From BOG-908 sp963848205 (GTDB taxonomy: Bacteria; Pseudomonadota; Alphaproteobacteria; Acetobacterales; Acetobacteraceae), in the NCBI GenBank assembly GCA_963848205.1, contig CAWKCV010000003.1, positions 1,364,001-1,428,000 of the forward strand: 64,000 bases of DNA, given 5' to 3'. Position 1 is the stretch's first letter. Every line of letters begins with the position of its first letter. Shown one piece after another: positions 42,745 to 50,955 of this stretch. Made by a program: the position numbers and the translations under genes. Below the pieces are notes generated by a model, which was not told where the DNA came from, did no database searches, and saw nothing but the letters and a program-made list of their open reading frames with translations.

Positions 42745-43317
42745 ATGCGTGTTGTTCTCGTCGCCATCCTCGCCGGTGGCCTTATGCTCGGCGCCCCTGG
42801 CCTGCAGGCCGCCACGAAACACAGGAGCAGCAAATCGGCGTCCAGCGGGATCGTCGGTGCGCCGGCCTGCGTCTATGACGCCGATCGCACAGCGTTCGAC
42901 ATCGAAGGGCTAAAGAGCCAGCTCATGGTCACCGCAGAGACGTGCGGCCAGTCGGCTCACGACAAATACGGCGCGTTCATGTCGCGCTATCTGCCGCAGG
43001 TGGCCAGCGCGGAGGACGAGCTGCACCGCTACTTCAACCGTTCGTATGGACGGACCGGCTCGAAAGCCTATGACGAATACATGACCCAGCTGGCCGACAA
43101 CCAGGAGCAGGTTGGCCTGAAAGCCGGCACCGCCTACTGCGACAACCTCAACGTCATGTATGACGAGGTGCTGAGCCTGCACGACGGCACGGAACTGCAC
43201 GATTACAGCAACAGCAAGCTGCTGTATCAGCCCGCCACCTTCACCACCTGCACCGGCGCCCAGCCGATGCCCGCGAAGTCCAAGTCGCATCACACCGCCA
43301 GGTCGAAGCGAACCTGA
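42745..43317 (+). CDS. Hypothetical secreted protein
   Basis: 190 residues with signal peptide MRVVLVAILAGGLMLGAPGL (cleavage near AATKH). The mature protein has four cysteines (APACVYDAD, AETCGQSAHDKYG, GTAYCDNLNVMYDEVLSL and FTTCTGAQP) and is otherwise helical, DELHRYFNRSYGRTGSKAYD. Two disulfides are plausible, so a periplasmic folded helical protein. No family recognised. The basic tail ends KSKSHHTARSKRT. Confidence 0.7.
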   Translation: MRVVLVAILAGGLMLGAPGLQAATKHRSSKSASSGIVGAPACVYDADRTAFDIEGLKSQLMVTAETCGQSAHDKYGAFMSRYLPQVASAEDELHRYFNRSYGRTGSKAYDEYMTQLADNQEQVGLKAGTAYCDNLNVMYDEVLSLHDGTELHDYSNSKLLYQPATFTTCTGAQPMPAKSKSHHTARSKRT

Positions 43318-43322
43318 ACTAG

Positions 43323-43363
43323 CTAAAGTTTTTTGGTCCTTTTTTCACAAAAGGACTGCTTCC
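43323..43363 (-). repeat. REPIN-like repeat, singlet
   Basis: Variant A copy between two converging genes; its outer end touches the stop of the first OmpA-family gene. Confidence 0.9.
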
Positions 43364-44482
43364 TTACCTCAGAATAATCTCCACCCGCCGGTTCTGCGGC
43401 TCGCGAACCCCCGCCGCCGTCTGCACCAGCGGATTGCTCTCGCCAAACCCATGAATGGAGATCTCCGAACGATTGACCCCGTCGCGCACCAGCTCGGCTT
43501 CCACGGTCTGCGCGCGACGCACGGATAGGCGCTGGTTGTAGGCGGCCGTGCCGGACAGGTCGGTGTAGCCGTTGACCTCGATACGCGTGGTCTGCACGTG
43601 GGTGGAGGCGGCCGCCGCTTCGGCGACGATCTGGCGCGCGCGGGCCGTGAGATCGGCGCGGTCCCAATCGAAAAACACCAGATAGGTGCGGGCCGGCTCG
43701 GGCGCCGGTGCGGCAGAAGCCTGCGTCTGCTGCTGCGCCACAACCGGGGGAGCCGGCGTGAACAGGGCATAGCGAAGGCCGATCATCGCGCTGTGGTTGT
43801 AATTGGTGGACAGGCCCGGCCGGCTCGCAAGCCCGAGGAATGGCTGCGGATTCGATCCGCTTCCGCCAAACTCGTTCTCCCTGTAGTGACCGTTTTCGAG
43901 AACGCTGAAGAAGCGGTATTCCGCCGTCAATGAGAGACCCGGCACCAGCGCGACCGGGAAGGACAATCCGAACATCGCCTGATAGGCAAAGTCACCCTGA
44001 TCGCCATGCAGATTGGCGGTGAACCCCGAGACTGGATCGTGCGCACCTATACCCTGCAACCGTGTCTGGCTGTAGCCTGCTCCGACACCGAAATATGGAT
44101 AGACGTAGGGGCTGCCGATATCGAGATCGAAATAGCCGTTCACCATTCCGCCATAATTTTCCTGGCGCCCACTCGCATTGGTAGGAATGGCCAAAGAGAG
44201 CTGGCGCACATCGTTGCGGCGGTAATCACCCTCGATTTCGACGCGAAAGCCGTTGCCGAAACCGTAGCCTACGGCGGCCGCACCCGCTTCTCCGATGTCG
44301 AAACGGAGTTTGCCGCCATACGGCGCGTTGTTGGTCAGGCGCTCGTCCTGCTTATAGTTGCCGCCACCGCCGAGGCTCACATACGGACCACTCACCGGCT
44401 GCGCCGCCGCAATCGACGGGGCAAGCACCGCACACCCACCTGCGACCGTAAGGCTTATGGAGAGCAGGCAAAGATGTTTCAT
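43364..44482 (-). CDS. OmpA-family outer membrane protein, paralog 1
   Basis: 372 residues. Signal peptide MKHLCLLSISLTVAGGCAVL, cleaved near SIAAAQ. The mature part starts PVSGPYVSLGGGGNYKQDER, an eight-stranded OmpA/Omp25-like beta-barrel to about residue 240 with alternating aromatic strands (PYVYPYFGVGAGYSQ, LSLTAEYRFFSV). After an Ala/Pro linker comes a C-terminal OmpA domain that binds peptidoglycan: TYLVFFDWDRADLTARARQI, EVNGYTDLSGTAAYNQRLSV, ending REPQNRRVEIILR. It anchors the outer membrane to the cell wall. It lies 145 bp downstream of a close paralog on the same strand; the last 109 residues differ at only seven positions while the barrels have diverged. Confidence 0.93.
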   Translation of the reverse strand: MKHLCLLSISLTVAGGCAVLAPSIAAAQPVSGPYVSLGGGGNYKQDERLTNNAPYGGKLRFDIGEAGAAAVGYGFGNGFRVEIEGDYRRNDVRQLSLAIPTNASGRQENYGGMVNGYFDLDIGSPYVYPYFGVGAGYSQTRLQGIGAHDPVSGFTANLHGDQGDFAYQAMFGLSFPVALVPGLSLTAEYRFFSVLENGHYRENEFGGSGSNPQPFLGLASRPGLSTNYNHSAMIGLRYALFTPAPPVVAQQQTQASAAPAPEPARTYLVFFDWDRADLTARARQIVAEAAAASTHVQTTRIEVNGYTDLSGTAAYNQRLSVRRAQTVEAELVRDGVNRSEISIHGFGESNPLVQTAAGVREPQNRRVEIILR

Positions 44483-44566
44483 TACGGCAGTCTCCGGAAG
44501 CGTTCAGCAGGCCGAGAATAGGTCGTCAATCGTTCGTTGCCTATGCCGCATGTATTGCGACACGCC

Positions 44567-44600
44567 AAAAAAAGGGAGGACCAGATGGCCCTCCCCTTTT
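44567..44600 (-). terminator. Strong intrinsic terminator of the second OmpA gene
   Basis: On the minus strand GGGAGGGCC-ATCT-GGTCCTCCC is followed by TTTTTTT, a textbook hairpin and U-tract, 28 bp after the stop of the upstream OmpA-family gene. Confidence 0.92.
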
Positions 44601-44627
44601 CGAAGTCCTGCCGGGTCACACCCTCGA

Positions 44628-45746
44628 TTACTTGAGGATGATTTCCACGCGGCGGTTCTGCGGCTCGCGCACACCGGCGGCGGTCTGCACCAGCGGGTTG
44701 CTCTCGCCATAACCGTGGATGCTGATTTCGCTGCGGTTCACACCGTCGCGCACCAGCTCGGCTTCCACACTCTGGGCGCGGCGGACGGACAGACGCTGGT
44801 TGTAGGCGGCCGTGCCCGACAGGTCGGTGTAGCCGTTGACTTCGACGCGCGTGGTCGAGACGTGCGTCGACGCCTGTGCGGCTTCGGCGACGATCTGGCG
44901 TGCGCGCGAGGTCAGGTCCGCACGGTCCCAGTCGAAGAACACGAGGTAGGTGCGTGCAGCCTCAGGCGCCGGCGCCGCAGCCTGCGACGCCGTCTGCTGT
45001 GCGACAACCGGAGGAGCCGGCTGGAACAGCGCATAGCGCAGCCCGACGAGACCCGAGTAGTTGATCGTGTTGTCGGTGCGGAAGTTGATGCGCGTTGCGA
45101 TGCCAGGGGCGAAGAACTGGCCGTGGAAGTTCTCGGCTTCAGGAATGGCGGAAACGCGGCCCTCGACGGTCAGTGCCAGGCCGGGAACGGCCGCAATGTT
45201 GTAAGCCACACCGACGATGCCCTGGGCGGCGAAGTTGCCCTGCGTGTTGGTGGTGCGCACGAACACGGGGTTGCCGAGGCCGTCGAAGCCCGAGGCGCTG
45301 CCGTTCTGGAACTTCACCTGGTCGTAGCCGGCGCCGATGCCGACATACGGGGCGAGCGGGAGGCCGAAGGGAGCAAGGTCGAAGTCGTAGAGGACGTTGA
45401 CGTAACCCTCATACTGCTCCTGGTTGCCATGCCCGCTCAGCCCGCCGAAGCCGCTGATATCGTTGCGGCGATAGTCGCCCTGCAACTCGATGCGGATGCC
45501 GTTGCCCAAGCCGTAGCCTACCGCGGCCGAGCCCATGACGTTGGTGTTGGTCTTGATGTGACCATTCACGCCGGCGCCGTAGGAGGCATAGCCCACTTCC
45601 GGAAAGCTGATGCGCGTGAGGTTCTGGTCCTGAATGTAATTCGCACCGGCGCCGAGGCTGACATACGGTCCGGTAACTGGCTGGGCCAGCGCCACGGCGG
45701 GGGCGGCGAGCATGCTGGCGACGAGAAGCGCATTCCTGAGCTTCAT
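44628..45746 (-). CDS. OmpA-family outer membrane protein, paralog 2
   Basis: 372 residues, the same length as its neighbour. Signal peptide MKLRNALLVASMLAAPAVAL with cleavage near AQ; the mature protein starts PVTGPYVSLGAGANYIQDQN. The barrel shows repeated strands (GNGIRIELQGDYRRNDISGF, LPLAPYVGIGAGYDQVKF, LALTVEGRVSAIPEAE). The C-terminal OmpA domain is TYLVFFDWDRADLTSRARQI ... VRRAQSVEAELVRDGVNRSE, ending RRVEIILK. ATG 45746 has a GGAGA ribosome site nine bases upstream. A strong terminator isolates it from paralog 1, so each is probably transcribed alone. The arrangement comes from tandem duplication with later homogenisation of the C-terminal domain. Confidence 0.94.
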   Translation of the reverse strand: MKLRNALLVASMLAAPAVALAQPVTGPYVSLGAGANYIQDQNLTRISFPEVGYASYGAGVNGHIKTNTNVMGSAAVGYGLGNGIRIELQGDYRRNDISGFGGLSGHGNQEQYEGYVNVLYDFDLAPFGLPLAPYVGIGAGYDQVKFQNGSASGFDGLGNPVFVRTTNTQGNFAAQGIVGVAYNIAAVPGLALTVEGRVSAIPEAENFHGQFFAPGIATRINFRTDNTINYSGLVGLRYALFQPAPPVVAQQTASQAAAPAPEAARTYLVFFDWDRADLTSRARQIVAEAAQASTHVSTTRVEVNGYTDLSGTAAYNQRLSVRRAQSVEAELVRDGVNRSEISIHGYGESNPLVQTAAGVREPQNRRVEIILK

Positions 45747-46050
45747 AAGAGTATCTCCTGTTTCAATGTCCCTGGCCCAGGCGCGGCAAAGCACCGCGTT
45801 TGGCTTCCGGGTCCGACAACGCCGCATCTATGTCGATGGATTGGCGGAAGCGAGGCTGTCTATGTGAGCGGCATCCCGACTGTGGCGCAAGCGACACAGT
45901 AGGTGAAGGCCGCTCCGTAAGCGCCTCGCAAGTCTCACGTAACCGTGACTTCTGCATTGCAGCATATGTGCGCAGCCACGGCTCGACGACACCTGGCCGC
46001 GTGTGTCGCAGACGATGCCGAGCAGCGCTACAGAGTTACCATTCAGGAAC
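45747..46050. other. Divergent intergenic region
   Basis: About 300 bp between the starts of the OmpA paralog and the 2-hydroxyacid dehydrogenase. No repeat copy or convincing small gene. It must hold both promoters; I could not pick clear -35/-10 pairs. Confidence 0.5.
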
Positions 46051-47043
46051 ATGGACCCAAAGATGACCGCCCGCCGACCGACCCTGGTGCTCACGCGTGC
46101 TTTGCCCTACGCGACCATGCAGCGCGCTTATGCCACATACGATGTGCGCATGCCTGGGCAGCACTCGCTGCGCGACTGGTTGCCAGGCGCTGTCGCCGAT
46201 GCCGACGCCCTCCTCTGCCTGCCCGCGCAACGGATCGACGCGGCACTCATCGGGTTGCTGCCCGCCCGTTTGCGGGTGATCGGCACGTTCAGCGTCGGCA
46301 CCGATCATATCGACCTGGCCGCCGCACGCGCGCGCGGCATCGCCGTCGTCCACACGCCGGGCGTGCTGTCGCAAGCCACGGCCGAGTTCACCATGGGGCT
46401 GCTGCTTGCCGCCTCCCGGCGCATGGGCGAGACCGAGCGGCTGCTGCGTGCAGGTCGATGGCCCGGCTGGAACCCGGGCCACTATCTCGGCCAGGAGGTC
46501 TCCGGCCAGCCGATCGGCATCTTCGGCATGGGGCGGATCGGCCAGTGCCTGGCCCGCATCGCATCCGGCGGGTTCGGCATGCAGGTGCATTACCGCAATC
46601 GGAGCCGGCTGCCGGCCGATCAGGAAGCCGGCTGTCTCTATCATCAGGACGACCGCTCGTTCCTCGCGGCCAGCCGGTTCCTCTGCCTGCTCGCGCCCTC
46701 GAGCCCGGCCACGCACGGGTGGCTGAATGAAGAGCGGCTGGCGCTGCTGCCGCGCGGCGCGATCGTCGTCAACACGGCACGCGGGCCGCTCGTGGACGAT
46801 GAGGCGCTTGCGGCCGCTTTGGCCTGCGGACACGTCGCGGCCGCGGGGCTGGACGTGTTCGTGCGCGAGCCGCACGTGCCGGACTGCTATCTTGGGCTCG
46901 AGAATGTGGTGCTGACGCCGCATGTGGCCTCGGCGACGGTGCAGACGCGGGAGGCGATGGGGGATTTGGTGCTGGATGGGATTGGGGCTGTTTTGGCGGG
47001 TATGGAACCCGGCAACTTGGTTAAGGAAGCAATCCTTTTCTGA
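46051..47043 (+). CDS. D-2-hydroxyacid dehydrogenase (glyoxylate/gluconate reductase type)
   Basis: 330 residues. NAD(P)-dependent reduction of a 2-keto acid; the glyoxylate/hydroxypyruvate or 2-ketogluconate reductase group is most similar. Marks: VIGTFSVGTDHIDLAAARAR, VSGQPIGIFGMGRIGQCLAR (GxGxxG), NTARGPLVDDEALAAALACG (catalytic Arg in the preceding strand and Glu near FVREP), and LENVVLTPHVASATVQTREA with the catalytic His. After NADPH loop residue R (HYRNRS) the enzyme likely prefers NADPH. The C-terminal six codons (VKEAIL) and the TGA stop come from a repeat copy. ATG 46051 has AGGAAC ahead; ATG 46063 is also possible. Confidence 0.9.
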   Translation: MDPKMTARRPTLVLTRALPYATMQRAYATYDVRMPGQHSLRDWLPGAVADADALLCLPAQRIDAALIGLLPARLRVIGTFSVGTDHIDLAAARARGIAVVHTPGVLSQATAEFTMGLLLAASRRMGETERLLRAGRWPGWNPGHYLGQEVSGQPIGIFGMGRIGQCLARIASGGFGMQVHYRNRSRLPADQEAGCLYHQDDRSFLAASRFLCLLAPSSPATHGWLNEERLALLPRGAIVVNTARGPLVDDEALAAALACGHVAAAGLDVFVREPHVPDCYLGLENVVLTPHVASATVQTREAMGDLVLDGIGAVLAGMEPGNLVKEAILF

Positions 47044-47064
47044 AAAAAGAACCAAAAAACCTAT
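47023..47064 (+). repeat. REPIN-like repeat, singlet that supplies a stop codon
   Basis: AAGGAAGCAATCCTTTTCTGAAAAAAGAACC: the TGA in the loop is the stop codon of the hydroxyacid dehydrogenase. Stem pairing is weaker than in most copies. Confidence 0.85.
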
Positions 47065-47149
47065 GCGAGTTGGGTTCTGGCTTGCCGGATGGGTGTCTAG
47101 GCTCTAATTTGAGCGGTTCTCACTGTATTCTTGTTGGAGTGCCTGCCGG

Positions 47150-47548
47150 ATGGCGCGTGTAACCGTTGAAGATTGTGTCGAGCGCGTACCGAACCGGTTC
47201 GAGCTGGTACTGCTTGCCGCTCAGCGCGCGCGCAACATCAGCCGCGGCGAGGAGCTGACGGTCGACCGCGACAACGACAAGAACCCCGTGGTCGCCTTGC
47301 GCGAAATCGCCGACGAGACGGTGGAACTGCCGCGCCTGGAGCAGGACCTCATCAAGTCGCTGTCGCGCTCGCCCGAGCCAGAGCCGGCCGACGAGGAAGT
47401 GCTCGACCTCATCCCGACCGATCAGAACATCTTCGGCCTGCAGGATGTCTCGGCCGAGGAAGAGGCGACCGGCATGTCGCAGGAAGAGCTCTCGCCCGAA
47501 GAGATCGAGGCCGCGATCGAAGCCGAACTCGGCGGCCGCCGGCGCTGA
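47150..47548 (+). CDS. rpoZ: RNA polymerase omega subunit
   Basis: 132 residues. Omega binds the beta' subunit and helps RNA polymerase assembly; in many bacteria it is part of the ppGpp site. The conserved N terminus is MARVTVEDCVERVPNRFELV then LLAAQRARNISRGEELTVDR, followed by DKNPVVALREIADETV. The acidic C-terminal half (EEEATGMSQEELSPEEIEAA) is typical of longer alphaproteobacterial forms. It is followed by spoT on the same strand, the standard alphaproteobacterial order and one that links omega with ppGpp synthesis. Confidence 0.96.
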   Translation: MARVTVEDCVERVPNRFELVLLAAQRARNISRGEELTVDRDNDKNPVVALREIADETVELPRLEQDLIKSLSRSPEPEPADEEVLDLIPTDQNIFGLQDVSAEEEATGMSQEELSPEEIEAAIEAELGGRRR

Positions 47549-47671
47549 GCGCCCGCAGCACCCCTGCCTGTCGTCTCAGCGCTGACCCCACAAGGTCGGC
47601 GGACTGATGGCGACCCCCTCCCCCCTCATCCTGCTTACGCGCCTGAGGGGAGCGGCGGGGCTGGCATCGCT

Positions 47672-49846
47672 TTGCAAACCTCGCTGACCCAACGCGTCAG
47701 CACCTATCTCCCGGGCGCCGACACGGCGCTGATCGACAGCGCCTTCGCACTCGCCGCCCAGGCGCATGCCTCCCAGAAGCGCGACAACGGCGATCCCTAC
47801 ATCACCCATCCGCTCGCGGTGGCAGACATCCTCGCCGGCTACCACCTCGATGTCGCCAGCATCTGCACAGCCCTGCTGCACGACACGGTCGAAGACACCG
47901 AAGTGACGATGCGCGAGATCGAGCAGCGCTTCGGCCGCACCATCGCCGGTCTGGTCGACGGGGTGACCAAGCTCACCCGGCTCGAACTGCAATCGGACCG
48001 CACCAAGCAGGCGGAGAATTTCCGCAAATTGGTGCTGGCGATGAGCCGCGACATACGCGTGCTGCTGGTCAAGCTCGCCGACCGTTTGCACAACATGCGC
48101 ACGCTCGGCTTCGTGCAGAAGATCGAACGCCGGCAACGCATCGCGCACGAAACGCTGGACATCTACGCGCCACTCGCCGCGCGGATCGGCATGGATTCGC
48201 TCAAGACCGAGCTGCAGACACGGTCTTTCGCAGTGCTCGAACCCGAAGCGTACGACACGATACAGGCGCGGCTGAATTATCTGCGCGGCCAGGGTGCCGA
48301 TGTGATCGAGGAGGTGCGTCGCGAGCTGGCCGCCGTCTGCCGCGAGACCGGCGTGACGGTGCTGGAAGTCTCCGGCCGGGAGAAAAGCGCTTTCTCCATC
48401 TGGCAGAAAATGCAGACGCGCAACGTCGCTTTCGAGCAGCTCTCCGACATCATGGCGTTCCGCATCGTGGTACCAACGCGCGAGCAATGCTACATGGCAC
48501 TCGGCGCGGTGCATAACGGCTATCCGGTGATCGCCGGGCGTTTCAAGGATTATATCTCCACACCGAAAGCGAACGGCTACCAGAGCTTGCATACCGGCGT
48601 GACGCTGCGCCATCCGCGCAACCAGAAAATAGAAGTGCAGATACGCACACAGGAGATGCACGACATCGCCGATAACGGCGTGGCTGCGCACTGGACTTAC
48701 AAAGAAGGCGACGAGGTCGCCAGTTCGGAAACGCAGAACTTCGCCTGGGTGCAGGACCTTCTGGAAATCCTTGACAATTCCGCGGCACCCGACGAGTTCC
48801 TGGAAAACACCAAGCTAGAACTGTATCAGGACCAGGTTTTCTGTTTCACGCCGAAGGGACAACTGATCCAGCTCCCGCGCGGCTCCACGCCGATCGACTT
48901 TGCCTACAACGTGCACAGCCAGGTGGGCGACACGTGCGTGGGCGCCAAGATCAACGGCCGGCTGATGCCTCTGCGCACCGAACTCGCCAATGGCGATCAG
49001 GTGGAAATCATGACCGCGCGCGGCGGCACGCCATCGCCGAGCTGGGAACGCTGGGTCGTCACCGGCAAGGCGCGCGCGCGCATCCGCCGTTATGTCGCTG
49101 GGCTGCAGCGCGCGCAGACGACGGAGAACGGTCGCACCGCACTCACCCGCGCATTCCGCCAGGAAGGTCTGGACGGTTCGGAAAAGGTGCTGGAAACCGC
49201 ACTGGCGAAGCTGAAATCGCCGAGCGTCGCCGATCTGTATGTGGCCGTGGGAAGCGGCACGATCGGGCCGAAAGACGTCGTGCACGCGGCCTATCCGGAG
49301 TTGCTGGAAGCTGCCCGCGGGCCGCGCATGATGCCCGGCCTGCTGGCGCGCTCGCCCACCGCAAAGCCGCCCTCGCGCGACAGCGGAATGGCCATCACCG
49401 GGCTGGTGGCCGGCATGGCGGTGCATTATGCGGGCTGCTGCCACGCACTGCCGGGCGACCCGATCGTCGGCATCGTGACAACAGGCAAGGGCGTCACGAT
49501 CCACACGAAAAGCTGCCCCACCCTCGAAACATTCGCCGCCACACCGGAGCGGTTCATCGACGTCGACTGGGAAGAAGATGCAGGCTCGGTCGCCGGCCGG
49601 CAGGCCAAGCACACAGGCCGGATCAGCATCATTGCGACCAACGAGCCGGCGACATTGGCGAACCTCACCAACGCAGTCGCGCGGCAGGACGGCGCGGTGA
49701 CCAATCTGAAAATCACCAACCGCCAGCAGGATTTCATCGAGATACTGGTGGATGTGGAGGTACGCGATCTGCGGCATCTGTCGATGGTGATCGCCGGCTT
49801 GCGCGCGGTAAGCGGACTAACCCAGGTGGAACGCGATCGTGCCTGA
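47672..49846 (+). CDS. spoT: Bifunctional (p)ppGpp synthetase/hydrolase
   Basis: 724 residues. N-terminal HD hydrolase domain with the metal motif CTALLHDTVEDTEV (about residues 63-78); synthetase domain with RFKDYISTPKANGYQSLHT (about residue 290), where RxKD is the form found in bifunctional enzymes; TGS domain (about 386-446: LIQLPRGSTPIDFAYNVHSQ); a conserved-Cys domain with VHYAGCCHALPGDPIVGIVT; and a C-terminal ACT domain (from about 645). It controls the stringent response by making and degrading ppGpp. The start is a TTG at 47672, chosen because the conserved N terminus begins there and no ATG lies upstream in frame nearby. It lies in rpoZ-spoT-acpS order. Confidence 0.96.
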   Translation: MQTSLTQRVSTYLPGADTALIDSAFALAAQAHASQKRDNGDPYITHPLAVADILAGYHLDVASICTALLHDTVEDTEVTMREIEQRFGRTIAGLVDGVTKLTRLELQSDRTKQAENFRKLVLAMSRDIRVLLVKLADRLHNMRTLGFVQKIERRQRIAHETLDIYAPLAARIGMDSLKTELQTRSFAVLEPEAYDTIQARLNYLRGQGADVIEEVRRELAAVCRETGVTVLEVSGREKSAFSIWQKMQTRNVAFEQLSDIMAFRIVVPTREQCYMALGAVHNGYPVIAGRFKDYISTPKANGYQSLHTGVTLRHPRNQKIEVQIRTQEMHDIADNGVAAHWTYKEGDEVASSETQNFAWVQDLLEILDNSAAPDEFLENTKLELYQDQVFCFTPKGQLIQLPRGSTPIDFAYNVHSQVGDTCVGAKINGRLMPLRTELANGDQVEIMTARGGTPSPSWERWVVTGKARARIRRYVAGLQRAQTTENGRTALTRAFRQEGLDGSEKVLETALAKLKSPSVADLYVAVGSGTIGPKDVVHAAYPELLEAARGPRMMPGLLARSPTAKPPSRDSGMAITGLVAGMAVHYAGCCHALPGDPIVGIVTTGKGVTIHTKSCPTLETFAATPERFIDVDWEEDAGSVAGRQAKHTGRISIIATNEPATLANLTNAVARQDGAVTNLKITNRQQDFIEILVDVEVRDLRHLSMVIAGLRAVSGLTQVERDRA

Positions 49847-49867
49847 ACACGACCAAAGCCAACGGGC

Positions 49868-49909
49868 GGAAGTTTTTTGGTCCTTTTTTTCAAAAAAGGA
49901 CTGCCTGCC
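49868..49909 (-). repeat. REPIN-like repeat, singlet abutting acpS start
   Basis: Variant A copy in the 63-bp spoT-acpS gap. Its outer end (CTGCCTGCC) directly precedes the TTG start of acpS, so the element replaces the normal leader. Confidence 0.9.
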
Positions 49910-50329
49910 TTGATCCTCGGCCTAGGCTCCGACCTCTGCGACATCAGACGCATCGAAAAAGCGATAGCAAAATTCGGCGACCGCTTCCTCTACCGCGTCT
50001 TCACCGAAGACGAACGCGCACGTGCCGCACGCCGCACGCAGGCGTTGCACGCGGGAACCTACGCCAAACGCTTTGCCGCCAAGGAGGCATGTGCCAAAGC
50101 ACTCGGCACCGGGTTCAGCGCCGGCGTGTTCCACTCCGACATGGGTGTGGTGAACCTGCCGAGCGGCCAGCCGACCATGCGCCTGACCGGCGGCGCACTC
50201 ACGCGGCTGGAGCGGATTACACCGCCCGGCATGCAGGCTCAGATCGCGCTCACGATGACCGACGAAGTCCCTTATGCATTCGCACAAGTTATAATATGGG
50301 GAATAAAGGATGATACGGCGGCGGGTTGA
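49910..50329 (+). CDS. acpS: Holo-[acyl-carrier-protein] synthase
   Basis: 139 residues. AcpS transfers 4'-phosphopantetheine from CoA to acyl carrier protein. Signatures: LILGLGSDLCDIRRIEKAI at the start (catalytic Asp) and KRFAAKEACAKALGTGF (Mg-binding Glu/Lys motif). The start is the TTG at 49910, since the conserved strand begins there; the frame is open into the repeat upstream, giving VLFFKKGLPA, which is not part of the family. No ribosome site is evident because a repeat copy abuts the start. Confidence 0.92.
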   Translation: MILGLGSDLCDIRRIEKAIAKFGDRFLYRVFTEDERARAARRTQALHAGTYAKRFAAKEACAKALGTGFSAGVFHSDMGVVNLPSGQPTMRLTGGALTRLERITPPGMQAQIALTMTDEVPYAFAQVIIWGIKDDTAAG

Positions 50330-50362
50330 AGAGCTTCCGTCGGCGCGGGATTTCGCTCAGTA

Positions 50363-50406
50363 GAAAGCAAGCGGTTCTTTTCTGAAGAAGAACCGAAAAC
50401 CTTTGC
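50363..50406 (+). repeat. REPIN-like repeat, singlet
   Basis: GGTTCTTTTCTGAAGAAGAACC variant 34 bp after the acpS stop, outer end facing acpS. The paired stem changes again suggest conservation of the hairpin. Confidence 0.85.
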
Positions 50407-50458
50407 TATCTCGCATGTGTGGCTGATTCGAATGCGACGGAGCTAAAGCTTTTTCTCG

Positions 50459-50812
50459 TTACTTTTCCATTGTGAAAAACGGCTGAAAGCACCCAAGTAT
50501 TAGCCGTTTGGCATCAAACGGCGGCACGCCGGCGTTATCCATCCGCGGATCGTCGTGCAACTTCGTCTCCGCCAGCTCGAAGCTTTCCTTGTCCGGCCAG
50601 ATTTGCCAAGTGAACACGATCTTCTCGCCAGGCTGCGCGGCGACGGCACGGCGAAAATCCGTCTGCTTGCCGTCCGGCACACGGTCTTCCCAGGATTCGA
50701 CGATTTCCAGGCAGCCATATTCGCGGAAAAGCTGCGCGCTGTTCTCGGCCCAGGCGCGATAGGCGTCGAACTTGTCGGCGGGAACTGGGATGACAAGTCC
50801 GGCGACATACAT
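50459..50812 (-). CDS. DUF1428 (YbaA-like) protein
   Basis: 117 residues, the full length of the DUF1428 family, dimeric alpha-beta-barrel proteins of unknown function. The start MYVAGLVIPVPADKFDAYRA and segments LFREYGCLEIVESWEDRVPD, EKIVFTWQIWPDKESFELAE and DPRMDNAGVPPFDAKRLILG match the family pattern. Small cytoplasmic protein. It is separated from the aminotransferase genes by 143 bp, same strand. No catalytic assignment is justified. Confidence 0.88.
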   Translation of the reverse strand: MYVAGLVIPVPADKFDAYRAWAENSAQLFREYGCLEIVESWEDRVPDGKQTDFRRAVAAQPGEKIVFTWQIWPDKESFELAETKLHDDPRMDNAGVPPFDAKRLILGCFQPFFTMEK

Positions 50813-50955
50813 TGCGCGCTGCTCCTGGGACCTCATCGGACGTGCTGCAACATATAGGCGTCTGCATGGTTCAGCCAGCCGGCTTCGTGGAACGCACCGG
50901 ACAGATGCGGTGCTTGCGAGCCGGTGCCGGCACCGGTGCCCAGCACGACATTGTG

